This document shows, piece by piece, positions 8,205 through 16,983 of a stretch of DNA of 40,906 nt. Numbering within the stretch: position 1 is the stretch's first letter; each line of letters opens with the position of its first letter. A model generated the notes under the pieces. It was not told the DNA's origin, did not search any database, and saw nothing but the letters and a program-made list of their open reading frames with translations. The position numbers and the translations under genes were made by a program. Source of the DNA: Bacillota bacterium. Lineage in GTDB: Bacteria > Bacillota > Clostridia > Christensenellales > DTU072. The stretch is from positions 1 to 40,906 of the forward strand of contig WQYD01000008.1 of NCBI GenBank assembly GCA_009781445.1. The letters are read 5' to 3'.

Positions 8205-8891
8205 ATGAAAAGAAGTAAAAAATATACCGATTCATTAAAGACATACGATAAAGCTAAGCAATACGACATTGCCGAGGCAATCAAACTTTCAATAGACACA
8301 GCTAAAGCTAAATTTGACGAAACTATTGAGCTTTCCGTTAAACTTGGCGTAGATCCCCGCCATGCGGATCAGCAGGTTCGTGGCGTGGTTGTTCTTCCTC
8401 ACGGAACAGGCAAAAAAATGCGCGTTTTAGCCCTCACCAAAGGTGTAAAGGCAGACGAAGCGCAATCCGCAGGCGCAGACTTCGTGGGCGCGGAAGATAT
8501 GGTTGCCAAAATTCAAGGCGGTTGGTTTGATTTTGACGCTTGCGTAACCACACCCGACATGATGGGCTTAGTGGGCAAACTTGGTAAACTTTTAGGGCCT
8601 AAGGGCTTAATGCCTAACCCCAAAAGCGGTACTGTTACCACGGATATCGCAAGGGCAATAAACGAAATTAAATCGGGTAAAGTTGAATATAGGGTTGATA
8701 AAACCGCTATCGTTCATGTGCCTATCGGCAAAAAATCTTTCGGCGAAGAAAAACTTATTGATAACTTTAACGCACTTATGGAAGCAGTTGTTAAAGCTAA
8801 ACCGTCCGCCGCAAAGGGAACATACCTAAAAAGTATTGCTTTGGCTTCAACCATGGGGCCTGGTATTAAGGTTTCATACAAGCAAGGGTAA
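8205..8891 (+). CDS. rplA: 50S ribosomal protein L1
   Basis: …[19 protein letters not shown]…[17 protein letters not shown]… typical L1. Confidence 0.97.
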   Translation: MKRSKKYTDSLKTYDKAKQYDIAEAIKLSIDTAKAKFDETIELSVKLGVDPRHADQQVRGVVVLPHGTGKKMRVLALTKGVKADEAQSAGADFVGAEDMVAKIQGGWFDFDACVTTPDMMGLVGKLGKLLGPKGLMPNPKSGTVTTDIARAINEIKSGKVEYRVDKTAIVHVPIGKKSFGEEKLIDNFNALMEAVVKAKPSAAKGTYLKSIALASTMGPGIKVSYKQG

Positions 8892-8892
8892 C

Positions 8893-9010
8893 AACGGCTG
8901 ATAAGCTTCGTGATGCTTTGTCAAACTTCACAATTTGCGCAGTCGTTTACGATTAGTAAAGTCCTTTGCAAATTGTTCGCTTTCCGCGCCTGACTTGCTT
9001 CTGAGCCGTT
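8893..9010. repeat. Structured palindromic element, copy 1 (downstream of rplA)
   Basis: AACGGCTGATAAGC…CAATTTGC…GTTTACGATTAGTAAAG…GCAAATTG…GCTTCTGAGCCGTT; nested inverted repeats. Confidence 0.85.
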
Positions 9011-9060
9011 TAGTAAAACGGAAATCAGATAGAAAAGACTTTACAAAAAACAACACCAAT

Positions 9061-9094
9061 AATTCTGAATTCATAATTCTGAATTCTGAATTCT
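9061..9094. repeat. Heptanucleotide (GAATTCT-type) repeat block
   Basis: aattctgaattcataattctgaattctgaattc. Confidence 0.75.
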
Positions 9095-9096
9095 TT

Positions 9097-9200
9097 TAAG
9101 ACAGCTTGTGTTCGTTAGAACTTAAAACTGCAAGCCGAGAAGAAATAAACAAAGGTAATTTTACCCCGTTTCTTCTCGCATGAAACGGGGTTTTATTATA
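9097..9200 (+). ncRNA. Ribosomal protein L10 leader (rplJ-rplL autoregulatory element)
   Basis: Position upstream of rplJ; AAGACAGCTTGTGTTCGTTAGAAC…CAAGCCGAGA motif typical of L10 leaders; downstream terminator and a competing antiterminator pairing. Confidence 0.75.
9163..9197 (+). terminator. L10-leader attenuator terminator
   Basis: ACCCCGTTTC-TTCTCGCAT-GAAACGGGGT then TTTATTAT. Confidence 0.8.
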
Positions 9201-9214
9201 GAAGGAGGTAAATT

Positions 9215-9703
9215 ATGCCATCAAAACAAATACTTGAAATTAAAAAACAAGAAGTTAAGGAAATCAAGAAAAGCATTGAAGGGGCTTCGTCTTTCATTAT
9301 TATTGATTATAAAGGCTTAACGGTAGAACAGGATACACAGCTAAGGAACGAATTCCGCAAAGCAGGTGTTAAGTACCAAGTGCTTAAGAACAGGCTTGTG
9401 AAAATCGCGCTTAACGAAATGGGCAAAACCGAATTTGACGAATATCTTAACGGAACTTCGTCTGTAGCGTTCGGCAGTCAAGATATTTCCGCACCCGCAA
9501 GAATCGCACTTCAAAAGGCCACTGAGTTTAAGAAAATGAAGTTAAAATGTGGCTTTGCAGACGGAACTTTCCTTAATGAAGCAGGCTGTAAAGAACTTGC
9601 AACTCTTCCGTCTAAGGAAATACTTATTGCAAAATTGCTTTATGTGTTGCAAGCGCCTATATCAAAACTTGCTATGGCGCTCAAAGCCGTTTCCGAAAAG
9701 TAG
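9215..9703 (+). CDS. rplJ: 50S ribosomal protein L10
   Basis: …SFIIIDYKGLTVEQDTQLRNEFRKAGVKYQVLKNRLVKIAL…; SD gaaggagg. Confidence 0.97.
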   Translation: MPSKQILEIKKQEVKEIKKSIEGASSFIIIDYKGLTVEQDTQLRNEFRKAGVKYQVLKNRLVKIALNEMGKTEFDEYLNGTSSVAFGSQDISAPARIALQKATEFKKMKLKCGFADGTFLNEAGCKELATLPSKEILIAKLLYVLQAPISKLAMALKAVSEK

Positions 9704-9707
9704 TAGC

Positions 9708-9830
9708 TGAAGTGCGGTAAACCGCATTGATGCTTTGTCAAGCTTCACAATTTGCGCAGTCGTTTACGATTAGTAAAGTCCTTTGCAAATTGTTCGCTTT
9801 CCTCGCCTGAACGCGATTTATCGCACTTCA
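9708..9830. repeat. Structured palindromic element, copy 2 (downstream of rplJ)
   Basis: 83-nt core 81/83 identical to copy 1; different outer stem TGAAGTGCG…CGCACTTCA. Confidence 0.85.
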
Positions 9831-9976
9831 AGCACAGATTGAAAGGTTGTTTCATTGCCCGAACGCCACTTAAGCGCACAGCAGAAACGGATAATATAGG
9901 CAAAAGACTCACCAAAACAAAACAAATAAACCAAAATCAAACAAAATAATAATTAAAAATAAAGGAATTACAAAAA

Positions 9977-10351
9977 ATGGATATTAAAAAATTTATAGAA
10001 GATATTAAAAAACTTACAGTTCTTCAGCTTAACGAATTAGTTAAAGCTATTGAAGAAGAATTTGGCGTAACAGCGGCGGCACCCATGGCAATGGGCGGTG
10101 GCGTAGCAACGGCAGAAGCAGCACCCGTGGAAGAAAAGACTGAATTTGATGTTATTCTTAAGAGTGCAGGCGCAAACAAAATCGGCGTTATTAAGGCAGT
10201 TCGTGAGGCTATCCCCGGTTTAGGTCTTGTGGAAGCCAAAACTATGGTTGAAAGCGCACCTAAGGCAATAAAGGAAGCTATCTCTAAGGAAGCCGCAGAA
10301 CAAGTAGCTGCTAAGCTGAAAGAAGCCGGTGCCGAAGTTGAAATCAAATAA
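9977..10351 (+). CDS. rplL: 50S ribosomal protein L7/L12
   Basis: …[72 protein letters not shown]. Confidence 0.97.
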   Translation: MDIKKFIEDIKKLTVLQLNELVKAIEEEFGVTAAAPMAMGGGVATAEAAPVEEKTEFDVILKSAGANKIGVIKAVREAIPGLGLVEAKTMVESAPKAIKEAISKEAAEQVAAKLKEAGAEVEIK

Positions 10352-10352
10352 T

Positions 10353-10472
10353 AACGGCTGATAAGCATCGCAATACATTGTCAAGCGCAGGTTTTTGTCG
10401 GGTCATGTACGGTTAAGTACATTCCCCTCTAAAAACCTGCGCTTTTCGCGTCTTGCTTGCTTCTGAGCCGTT
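10353..10472. repeat. Structured palindromic element, copy 3 (downstream of rplL)
   Basis: Same outer stem as copy 1 (AACGGCTGATAAGC…GCTTCTGAGCCGTT) but different internal helices GCGCAGGTTTTT/AAAAACCTGCGC and ATGTAC/GTACAT. Confidence 0.8.
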
Positions 10473-10473
10473 A

Positions 10474-10776
10474 TTAAGGCTTGATCCTTGTCTTGCACTT
10501 TGTTCTGAACATAGTATCCGAAATCAAGAGAGAAGTCGCCGTGCAAAGGCGTTCTTTGTTATAAAGGCATTCCGCGTCACAAGTTACTGTGCTTGGGGCA
10601 TCGGCAAGAAATTCTTCACTTGCTTCAAGTTCTGCAAAAGTTTGTTCAAGCGCACCGCCTGCGCGCTTCATTTTTGTGCCACATTTGGCACTGTCTGTAA
10701 CCCCTATTATACCTGCGTTGCAATGATCCTTTAAGTTGTGTTGGCAGTTAATTGTGGTGCATTTTAGTTGGTTCAT
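10474..10776 (-). CDS. Cys-rich DUF1540-like protein
   Basis: MNQLKCTTINCQHNLKDHCNAGIIGVTDSAKCGT…CDAECLYNKERLCTATSL: paired CxxxxCxxNxxxxC motifs; start trimmed to the ATG preceded by gagagg. Confidence 0.75.
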   Translation of the reverse strand: MNQLKCTTINCQHNLKDHCNAGIIGVTDSAKCGTKMKRAGGALEQTFAELEASEEFLADAPSTVTCDAECLYNKERLCTATSLLISDTMFRTKCKTRIKP

Positions 10777-10889
10777 GTAACCTCTCAATTAGTTATAGTA
10801 TGGCAAAAGCGCACCAAGGTATACGGTGAAATTTTTTTGAGTTCGCTTTTAAGGTGATAAATGCTAAAAAGATATGTTATCATATAGCT

Positions 10890-11330
10890 ATGAAAGTTAT
10901 TTTATTAAAAGATATTCAAGGGCATGGCAAAAGAGGGGCTATCGTTGAAGTCAATGACGGCTACGCACGGAACTTTTTGATTCCAAAGAAATTTGCGGTT
11001 GAGGCAACGAAATCACTGCTAAATGAGTACAACGCGAAGTTGGAAAAAGAGAAGAAACTTATGGAAGAAGAAAAGGCGCGTGCGCTTGAAACCGCAAACC
11101 TAATCAGCGGTAAAACCGTGGATGTTAAGGTTAAATGCGGGGACGGCAAACTATATGGCAGTGTAACCAATCAAGATATTGCCAACGCGTTTAAAGAACT
11201 TGGCTTTGAGGTGGATAAAAAGAAAATCACCGTTAAAGATAGCATTAAAGCATTAGGGCTATATGACGCCGAAGTTTGGGTTTATAAAGAAACGCTTGCG
11301 AAGTTTAAAATCAATGTGGTGAAAGAGTGA
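10890..11330 (+). CDS. rplI: 50S ribosomal protein L9
   Basis: [40 protein letters not shown]…; start trimmed to the conserved MKVILL. Confidence 0.95.
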   Translation: MKVILLKDIQGHGKRGAIVEVNDGYARNFLIPKKFAVEATKSLLNEYNAKLEKEKKLMEEEKARALETANLISGKTVDVKVKCGDGKLYGSVTNQDIANAFKELGFEVDKKKITVKDSIKALGLYDAEVWVYKETLAKFKINVVKE

Positions 11331-11334
11331 TTTG

Positions 11335-11541
11335 AGGGCATAGGGCATAGGGCATAGGGCATAGGGGTGGAATCTAAATATCATTATTAAGTAATGACGA
11401 CTTACGATTTACGACTTACGAATGATGGATTGTATTTTTAATGATATTTAGAATCCACCATGTTTCATGTTTATCGTTTCTCGTTTCACTTTTAATAATA
11501 ATATTTAGAATCCACCATTGTGCGCTGTGCGCTGTGCGCTG
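11335..11541. repeat. Composite heptanucleotide-repeat element (GGGCATA, GACTTAC, CATGTTT/ATCGTTT and GTGCGCT units), joiners in both orientations
   Basis: gggcatagggcatagggcatagggg-TGGAATCTAAATATCATTATTA…gacttacgatttacgacttacg…TAATGATATTTAGAATCCA-ccatgtttcatgtttatcgtttctcgtttc…TATTTAGAATCCA-ccattgtgcgctgtgcgctgtgcgctg. Confidence 0.9.
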
Positions 11542-11562
11542 AATAATGCTTTACGCATTATT

Positions 11563-12561
11563 CTAAACTCTCGCACTCGGATTCGCGTCAAGGCTTAAAT
11601 CTGCGGGCTTTGCGCCGATTTGGATTTCCTCGTGGGCGCAAACGCCTATCATTGCGCCGTTATCTGTGCAGAGGTGTTTTGGGGGAAGAAGCAGGGTTAA
11701 GCCTGCTTTTTTGCATTCGGCGGAAAGCAAATCTCTTAAGTATCCGTTTGCGCCCACCCCGCCTGCAAGCGTTACAGTGCTAATATTGCTGTTTTTTGCA
11801 CCTTGAACGGTGTTTTTTGTTAAAATTTCGCACACTTCGCTTTGGAAAGAACTTGCAAGGTTTGCTTTGTTTACCACGCCACCGCCTCGTTCAATTTTGG
11901 TAACTAAGTTTATTACGGCGGTTTTTATACCGCTGAATGAAAAATTAAGGTGATTTTCGTTTTTAAAAGCACGCGGTAAAACATAATCAGGCGAACCAAA
12001 CTTGGCAAGTTTTTCAATTTCGGGCCCCCCTGGGTAGGGCAATCCCAACACCCTCGCCACCTTGTCAAAGGCTTCGCCTGCCGAATCGTCCACAGTTTCA
12101 CCAAGAATTTCTATATCGTTTAATGCGTTCACTTTTAAAATTTGCGTATGCCCACCGCTTGCCAAAAGGGTTATAAAAGGCGGTTTTAAATCCTTATTTG
12201 CAATATAATTTGCTGAGATATGCCCCTTAAGGTGATTTACCGCGTAAAGAGGAATGTTTAATGCGTAAGCAAGCCCCTTTGCGTAAGAAACGCCCACCAA
12301 AAGCGCGCCGAGTAACCCCGCGCCGTAAGTTACGGCTATGGCGGAAATATCTTTAAAATCTAATCCCGCCTCTTTTAGTGCCGTGCGCGTTACGGCGTCT
12401 ATGGCAAGCGTATGTTCGCGCGAGGCAATTTCAGGCACAACACCGCCGTACTTTTTGTGGATTTCCGTTTGGGAATTTATCACACTTGACAGCACAACGC
12501 GCCCCTCGGTTACCGCCACGGCTGTTTCGTCACAACTTGTTTCAATAGATAGAATTTTCAT
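11563..12561 (-). CDS. tsaD: tRNA N6-adenosine threonylcarbamoyltransferase
   Basis: MKILSIETSCDETAVAV…NHLKGHISAN…LLASGGHTQIL…. Confidence 0.96.
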   Translation of the reverse strand: MKILSIETSCDETAVAVTEGRVVLSSVINSQTEIHKKYGGVVPEIASREHTLAIDAVTRTALKEAGLDFKDISAIAVTYGAGLLGALLVGVSYAKGLAYALNIPLYAVNHLKGHISANYIANKDLKPPFITLLASGGHTQILKVNALNDIEILGETVDDSAGEAFDKVARVLGLPYPGGPEIEKLAKFGSPDYVLPRAFKNENHLNFSFSGIKTAVINLVTKIERGGGVVNKANLASSFQSEVCEILTKNTVQGAKNSNISTVTLAGGVGANGYLRDLLSAECKKAGLTLLLPPKHLCTDNGAMIGVCAHEEIQIGAKPADLSLDANPSARV

Positions 12562-12602
12562 TTTAGTTTCCCTCGGGTTGGTATTCTTTAGAGTGGCTTT
12601 TA

Positions 12603-13361
12603 CTATATTTCGCGGATTTTGCTTGCGTGCCGTGCAAAAGCAAGCACCAAAACTAAGCTTGCGCCGTTATTTAATAAAACGCGACTGCATTCGTTTATAG
12701 TCGCCGTGGTGGTTACGACATCGTCAATGAGAAGCACCGTTTTGCTTTCAATCAGTTCTTTAGGTGAATCGGGATTTATCAAAAAAGAATCCTTAATATT
12801 TTCGGTTCTTTGTAAGCGCGAAAGCCGTTTTTGTTCTGCTTTCGCGTGGTTAATTTTAATAAGAGGTTCAATTAACGGAAGATTTATAAGGGGCGCAAGG
12901 GCTTTTGCGATTAGTTCCATATGGTTAAATCCGCGTGCTAAAACCGCCTTTTTGGACGCAGGCACGAAGGCTAAAATATCAGCGTTAACCGATTGCGCAT
13001 TAAAATGCAAGGCAAGGTATTTCGCAATGTAATCACTTAAATAAGTTTCGCCGTCCTTATAATTTAAAACCATTTGCTTAACCGCACCGCTATAATAAAA
13101 AGGGGCGTAAAGTTTATCAAAGCAGGGAACGCGGGAAGCGCAATTTGCGCAAACTTTTTTGGAAATTACGCGCATATCAAGGCAAACCGTGCATCGTTCT
13201 TCGCGGATATACGGCAGGGATTTAAGGCACTTCAAGCAAAGGGATTCTTCCCTTAAGTTTTCTGTTCCTATTTCGCTTTTACAGCTAAGGCACACCAATC
13301 CGCTTGGATAAATGAGGCTTGCTAACTGGTTAAAAGCCCTGCCTTTTTTTGATTCAACCAT
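12603..13361 (-). CDS. comFC: ComF family protein (phosphoribosyltransferase-like)
   Basis: Four-Cys zinc region (CLSC, CLKC, CTVC, CANC) and PRPP motif VLLIDDVVTTTATI. Confidence 0.85.
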   Translation of the reverse strand: MVESKKGRAFNQLASLIYPSGLVCLSCKSEIGTENLREESLCLKCLKSLPYIREERCTVCLDMRVISKKVCANCASRVPCFDKLYAPFYYSGAVKQMVLNYKDGETYLSDYIAKYLALHFNAQSVNADILAFVPASKKAVLARGFNHMELIAKALAPLINLPLIEPLIKINHAKAEQKRLSRLQRTENIKDSFLINPDSPKELIESKTVLLIDDVVTTTATINECSRVLLNNGASLVLVLAFARHASKIREI

Positions 13362-15550
13362 ATAAATTCCTTAAGCAGTGTAAACCGCCTTGCCACAAAA
13401 TCGTTTTTAACCATTCGCGATATTATGCTTAACGGCCCCACTATTACCACCACGCTTTTTGCCCTCGTTACCGCGGTGTAAAGAAGATTCCTGCTTGCAA
13501 GCATATAAGAACTGCTTGAAAGCGCAATGATAACCGCACTAAATTCCGAACCTTGGCTTTTGTGAACGCTTACCGCGTAAGCCAAAATTAGTTCCTTTTT
13601 ATCCTCTCTTTCATAATCGGCAATCCTGCCGTCCTCAAATTCCACGGTGATAATTCCGTTATAAATTTTAATAATATATCCTATATCGCCGTTAAAAACC
13701 CCTTCGCCTTCTTCCATATAACCCACATTTCTTTTCCACTTTAAGTTATAGTTATTTTGGGTGTGCATAACCTTATCGCCGTGCCTGAACACAATGTTAT
13801 TAACAATGGTTTCTTCACCCGCAGGGTTAAGTGCTTTTTGAAGTTCAGAGTTAAGATTTTCAACCCCTGCGATTCCTTTTTTGGTGGGTGCAAGCACCTG
13901 AATTTGGCTTTTTGGTATCCCAAACTTGGCAGTTATGCGGTTTGCCACCAATGATACGGTTGAAGCCAAAATATCCTTTGGTTCTTCCTTATTATCCACA
14001 AAAAAGTCAAGAGAAGAATTATCAATCACAGGCATTTCGCCACGGTTTATGCGGTGTGCGTTACTCACAATTAAGCTGTTAACGCATTGGCGATAAATCT
14101 CTGTTAGGCTTATAACTGGCATAACACCGCTTTCAATTATATCGGATAAAATGTTTCCTGCGGACACTGAGGGAAGCTGATCTTTATCCCCCACGATAAT
14201 AAGCCTTGCACCGCTTGGTATTGCTTTTAAAAGCGCGTTAAACACGAAAACATCTGCCATAGAAATTTCGTCTGCGATAATAATATCTGCGTCAAGCGGA
14301 TTTAGTTCGTTATGAAAAAAGAATATCTTGCCGTTTTCATATTTCATTTTCAAAAGGCGGTGAACGGTTTTTGCTTCTGCGCCTGTGGCTTCGGAAAGCC
14401 GTTTTGAAGCCCTGCCCGTGGGCGCGCACAAAGCGGTTACTTTGCCCCTGTTATTTAAAAGTTCAAGAATGCACTTTATTATTGTGGTTTTGCCTGTACC
14501 CGGCCCGCCCGTTACCACCATTGCGCCAGACGAAACGGCAGTTTCCACCGCAACGCGTTGCATGGCGTGAAGTTTTATGCGGTTACCGCTTTCGTAAGCG
14601 TTTATCTCATTTGCCACATTGATATCAAGGGCATCTGCGGTGCTTGCAATTCGGATTAGCTTTGCGGAAATTGCGTTTTCTGTGTTTGAAAGTAAACTTA
14701 GGGCAATAACCTCAATTTCGCATTCTTCGCCGAAGTCTTGCTTGTTTTTAATAGAAAAGGTGGCAATTTTCCTATTTTTAAGCATAATATCAAGCGAACG
14801 GATAACAGTTTCGTTGCTGTCAAGCGAAAGAAGTTTAATTGTTTCCGATATAAGCGTTTCGCGCGGTAAGCAGGTATGCCCCTCACCGCACGCGCTTTGC
14901 AAAAGGTAAGAAATGCCTGCCATGGTTCTAAAATCACTGCTTAAATCCACGCCAAGTTTCACGGCAATTTTATCTGCGGTTAAAAAGCCCATTCCGTCTA
15001 TATCGTCCACAATCCTGTAAGGATTTTCCTTGATAAGCGAAACGGAATCGTCTTTATACTGATTATAAATCTTAAAGGATTGTTGAAGGGTTACACCGTG
15101 CTTTTGCAAGAACATTACCGTTTTTTGAAAATCACGGCGCGCCTGATAGCTTTCGCCGATTTCATGCGCAAGGGCGCGCCCGATAAGGGGTGCTTCGGAA
15201 AGGCGAAGCGGATTCTTATCCATAATTTCAAGGGTTTTTAATCCGAACTTGTTCACAATGGAACGCGCCTTCATTTCGCCCACACCGCGGAAAAGCCCGC
15301 TACACAAAAATTTTACAAGGCTTTCAGTATCCGTTGGCGAATGAAAGCTAACGCTTGCCACCTCAAATTGCTTGCCGTACTTATTGCTTTCCTTAAATTC
15401 CCCCTCAAGCGTTAACGATTCACCTTGCCTGATATCAGGAAAAATACCGTAAGCAGTTATTTCCATGCCTTGGTATCTAAAATCAATAACGGTGTAACCG
15501 TTATCCTCATTTCGGAAAACTATGTTTTCAACAGTGCCGTTAAAAGTCAT
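13322..15550 (-). CDS. recD2: RecD2-like ATP-dependent DNA helicase
   Basis: GGPGTGKTTIIKCILELL, IIADEISMADV, VGDKDQLPSVSAGNIL, AYAVSVHKSQGSEF; RecD2-type N-terminus. Confidence 0.93.
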   Translation of the reverse strand: MTFNGTVENIVFRNEDNGYTVIDFRYQGMEITAYGIFPDIRQGESLTLEGEFKESNKYGKQFEVASVSFHSPTDTESLVKFLCSGLFRGVGEMKARSIVNKFGLKTLEIMDKNPLRLSEAPLIGRALAHEIGESYQARRDFQKTVMFLQKHGVTLQQSFKIYNQYKDDSVSLIKENPYRIVDDIDGMGFLTADKIAVKLGVDLSSDFRTMAGISYLLQSACGEGHTCLPRETLISETIKLLSLDSNETVIRSLDIMLKNRKIATFSIKNKQDFGEECEIEVIALSLLSNTENAISAKLIRIASTADALDINVANEINAYESGNRIKLHAMQRVAVETAVSSGAMVVTGGPGTGKTTIIKCILELLNNRGKVTALCAPTGRASKRLSEATGAEAKTVHRLLKMKYENGKIFFFHNELNPLDADIIIADEISMADVFVFNALLKAIPSGARLIIVGDKDQLPSVSAGNILSDIIESGVMPVISLTEIYRQCVNSLIVSNAHRINRGEMPVIDNSSLDFFVDNKEEPKDILASTVSLVANRITAKFGIPKSQIQVLAPTKKGIAGVENLNSELQKALNPAGEETIVNNIVFRHGDKVMHTQNNYNLKWKRNVGYMEEGEGVFNGDIGYIIKIYNGIITVEFEDGRIADYEREDKKELILAYAVSVHKSQGSEFSAVIIALSSSSYMLASRNLLYTAVTRAKSVVVIVGPLSIISRMVKNDFVARRFTLLKEFIWLNQKKAGLLTS

Positions 15551-15560
15551 TTTTTTGTTA

Positions 15561-15705
15561 GGTTGCAGGATACAGGGAGCAGGTTGCAGGGGCGGAATTA
15601 TCTATTTAGGTACAAAGTACAAAATACGGATTATGGATTAGCTAACTAATAATGATATTTAGATTCCAACCCTGCATCCTGCATCCTGCAACCTGCATCC
15701 TCAAT
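15561..15705. repeat. Composite heptanucleotide-repeat element (GCAGGTT/GCAGGAT and AAGTACA units)
   Basis: gcaggatacagggagcaggttgcagggg…ggtacaaagtacaaaatacggattatggattag…TAATGATATTTAGATTCCAACCctgcatcctgcatcctgcaacctgcatcct. Confidence 0.85.
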
Positions 15706-15713
15706 AACAATAT

Positions 15714-16883
15714 TTAGTTAAAAAGTTTCTTCAATTCGCTTACTTTATCCGTCTTTTCCCACGGGAAATCGGGGTTGCCGAAATGCCCGTAGTTAGAAGT
15801 TTTGGAATAAATGGGGGTTCTCAAATTGAGGGTTTTAATTATTGAAGCAGGGCGGAAATCAAAAACCGTTTTTATCTTTTCGGCAATAATCTCGTCATTT
15901 ACTATGCCTGTGCCGAATGTGTTTACGCAAACGGATACTGGTTGCGCCTTGCCTATCGCGTAAGCCACTTGCAATTCGCACCTTTCGGCAAGCCCTGCGG
16001 ACACGATATTTTTGGCAACATAGCGCGCATAATAGGTGGCACTTCTATCCACTTTCGTGGGATCTTTTCCGCTGAATGAACCGCCACCGTGGGGCGCATA
16101 ACCGCCGTAAGTGTCCACTATAATTTTTCTTCCTGTGAGTCCGCTATCGCCCATAGGCCCGCCAAGCACGAATCTGCCTGTGGGATTTATGTAAACCTTG
16201 GTGTTCTTATCCACAAGTTCTTTGGGCAAAACTTCGTTAATTATGTGCTTTAAAATATCTTTTCTTAATTTTTCAATATCAACGGTGTCGCTATGTTGGG
16301 TGGAAACCACAACCGCGTCCACACGCGTTGCCTTGTTATTCTCATATTCAAGCGTAACTTGCGCTTTGCCGTCTGGGCGCAAATAGGGCAGTGTGCCTGC
16401 TTTGCGAACTTCGGCAAGCCTTTTAGTTAAAGCGTGGGCAAGAGTTATCGCAAGGGGCATAAGTTCCTTTGTTTCATTTGAAGCGTAGCCGAACATTAAG
16501 CCTTGATCGCCTGCGCCGTAAAGATCAAATTCGTCCCCACCGCCTTTATGTTCAAGGCTATTGCTGACGCCCATGCTGATATCGGGGGACTGTTCGTCAA
16601 TAGCCACAAGCACGGCGCAAGAACGGTAATCAAAGCCGTACTCAGGCTTATCGTAACCCACTTCCTTAATTGCGCGCCTCGCAACTTCCGCCATATCCAC
16701 ATATTGTTCTGTGGTGATTTCACCCATAACAAGCACCATGCCCGTGGTGCAACAAACCTCGCAGGCAACGCGACTATTGGGATCGCCTTTCAAAATCTCG
16801 TCAAGAATAGAATCTGCAATCTTATCGCAAAGTTTATCGGGATGCCCCTCGGTTACGCTTTCTGAAGTAAATAGTTTTTTCAT
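15714..16883 (-). CDS. metK: S-adenosylmethionine synthetase
   Basis: [31 protein letters not shown]…[12 protein letters not shown]…[23 protein letters not shown]; start trimmed from 16943. Confidence 0.97.
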   Translation of the reverse strand: MKKLFTSESVTEGHPDKLCDKIADSILDEILKGDPNSRVACEVCCTTGMVLVMGEITTEQYVDMAEVARRAIKEVGYDKPEYGFDYRSCAVLVAIDEQSPDISMGVSNSLEHKGGGDEFDLYGAGDQGLMFGYASNETKELMPLAITLAHALTKRLAEVRKAGTLPYLRPDGKAQVTLEYENNKATRVDAVVVSTQHSDTVDIEKLRKDILKHIINEVLPKELVDKNTKVYINPTGRFVLGGPMGDSGLTGRKIIVDTYGGYAPHGGGSFSGKDPTKVDRSATYYARYVAKNIVSAGLAERCELQVAYAIGKAQPVSVCVNTFGTGIVNDEIIAEKIKTVFDFRPASIIKTLNLRTPIYSKTSNYGHFGNPDFPWEKTDKVSELKKLFN

Positions 16884-16892
16884 AATATTTTT

Positions 16893-16921
16893 ATTATAGC
16901 AAAAATATAAAAACGGCGCAA
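16893..16921 (-). promoter_or_regulatory. metK promoter
   Basis: Minus strand TTGCGC - 17 bp - TATAAT. Confidence 0.55.
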
Positions 16922-16933
16922 GCGGGTATGAGG

Positions 16934-16963
16934 TGGCAAACAAGTTTCCCCATGAAGTGTTGC
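16934..16963. repeat. Degenerate remnant of the mini-hairpin array family (cf. 40534-40790)
   Basis: GGCAAACAAGTTTCCCCATGAAGTGTTGCG compared with GCAAACAAGTTTGCCTATGAAGTCGGTTGCG. Confidence 0.5.
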
Positions 16964-16983
16964 GTTGAGAGCGGTTTGTTGAT

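Noticed and set aside
9752-9949. 65-aa ORF in the rplJ-rplL spacer
   Set aside because: Lies in palindromic element copy 2; no family resemblance.
10453-10734. 93-aa plus-strand ORF opposite the DUF1540-like gene
   Set aside because: The minus-strand Cys-rich ORF has a recognisable motif pattern and an SD; this is its shadow.
16884-16983. Searched for a SAM riboswitch upstream of metK
   Set aside because: The spacer is short and contains a promoter and a repeat remnant; no SAM-I-type pattern seen.
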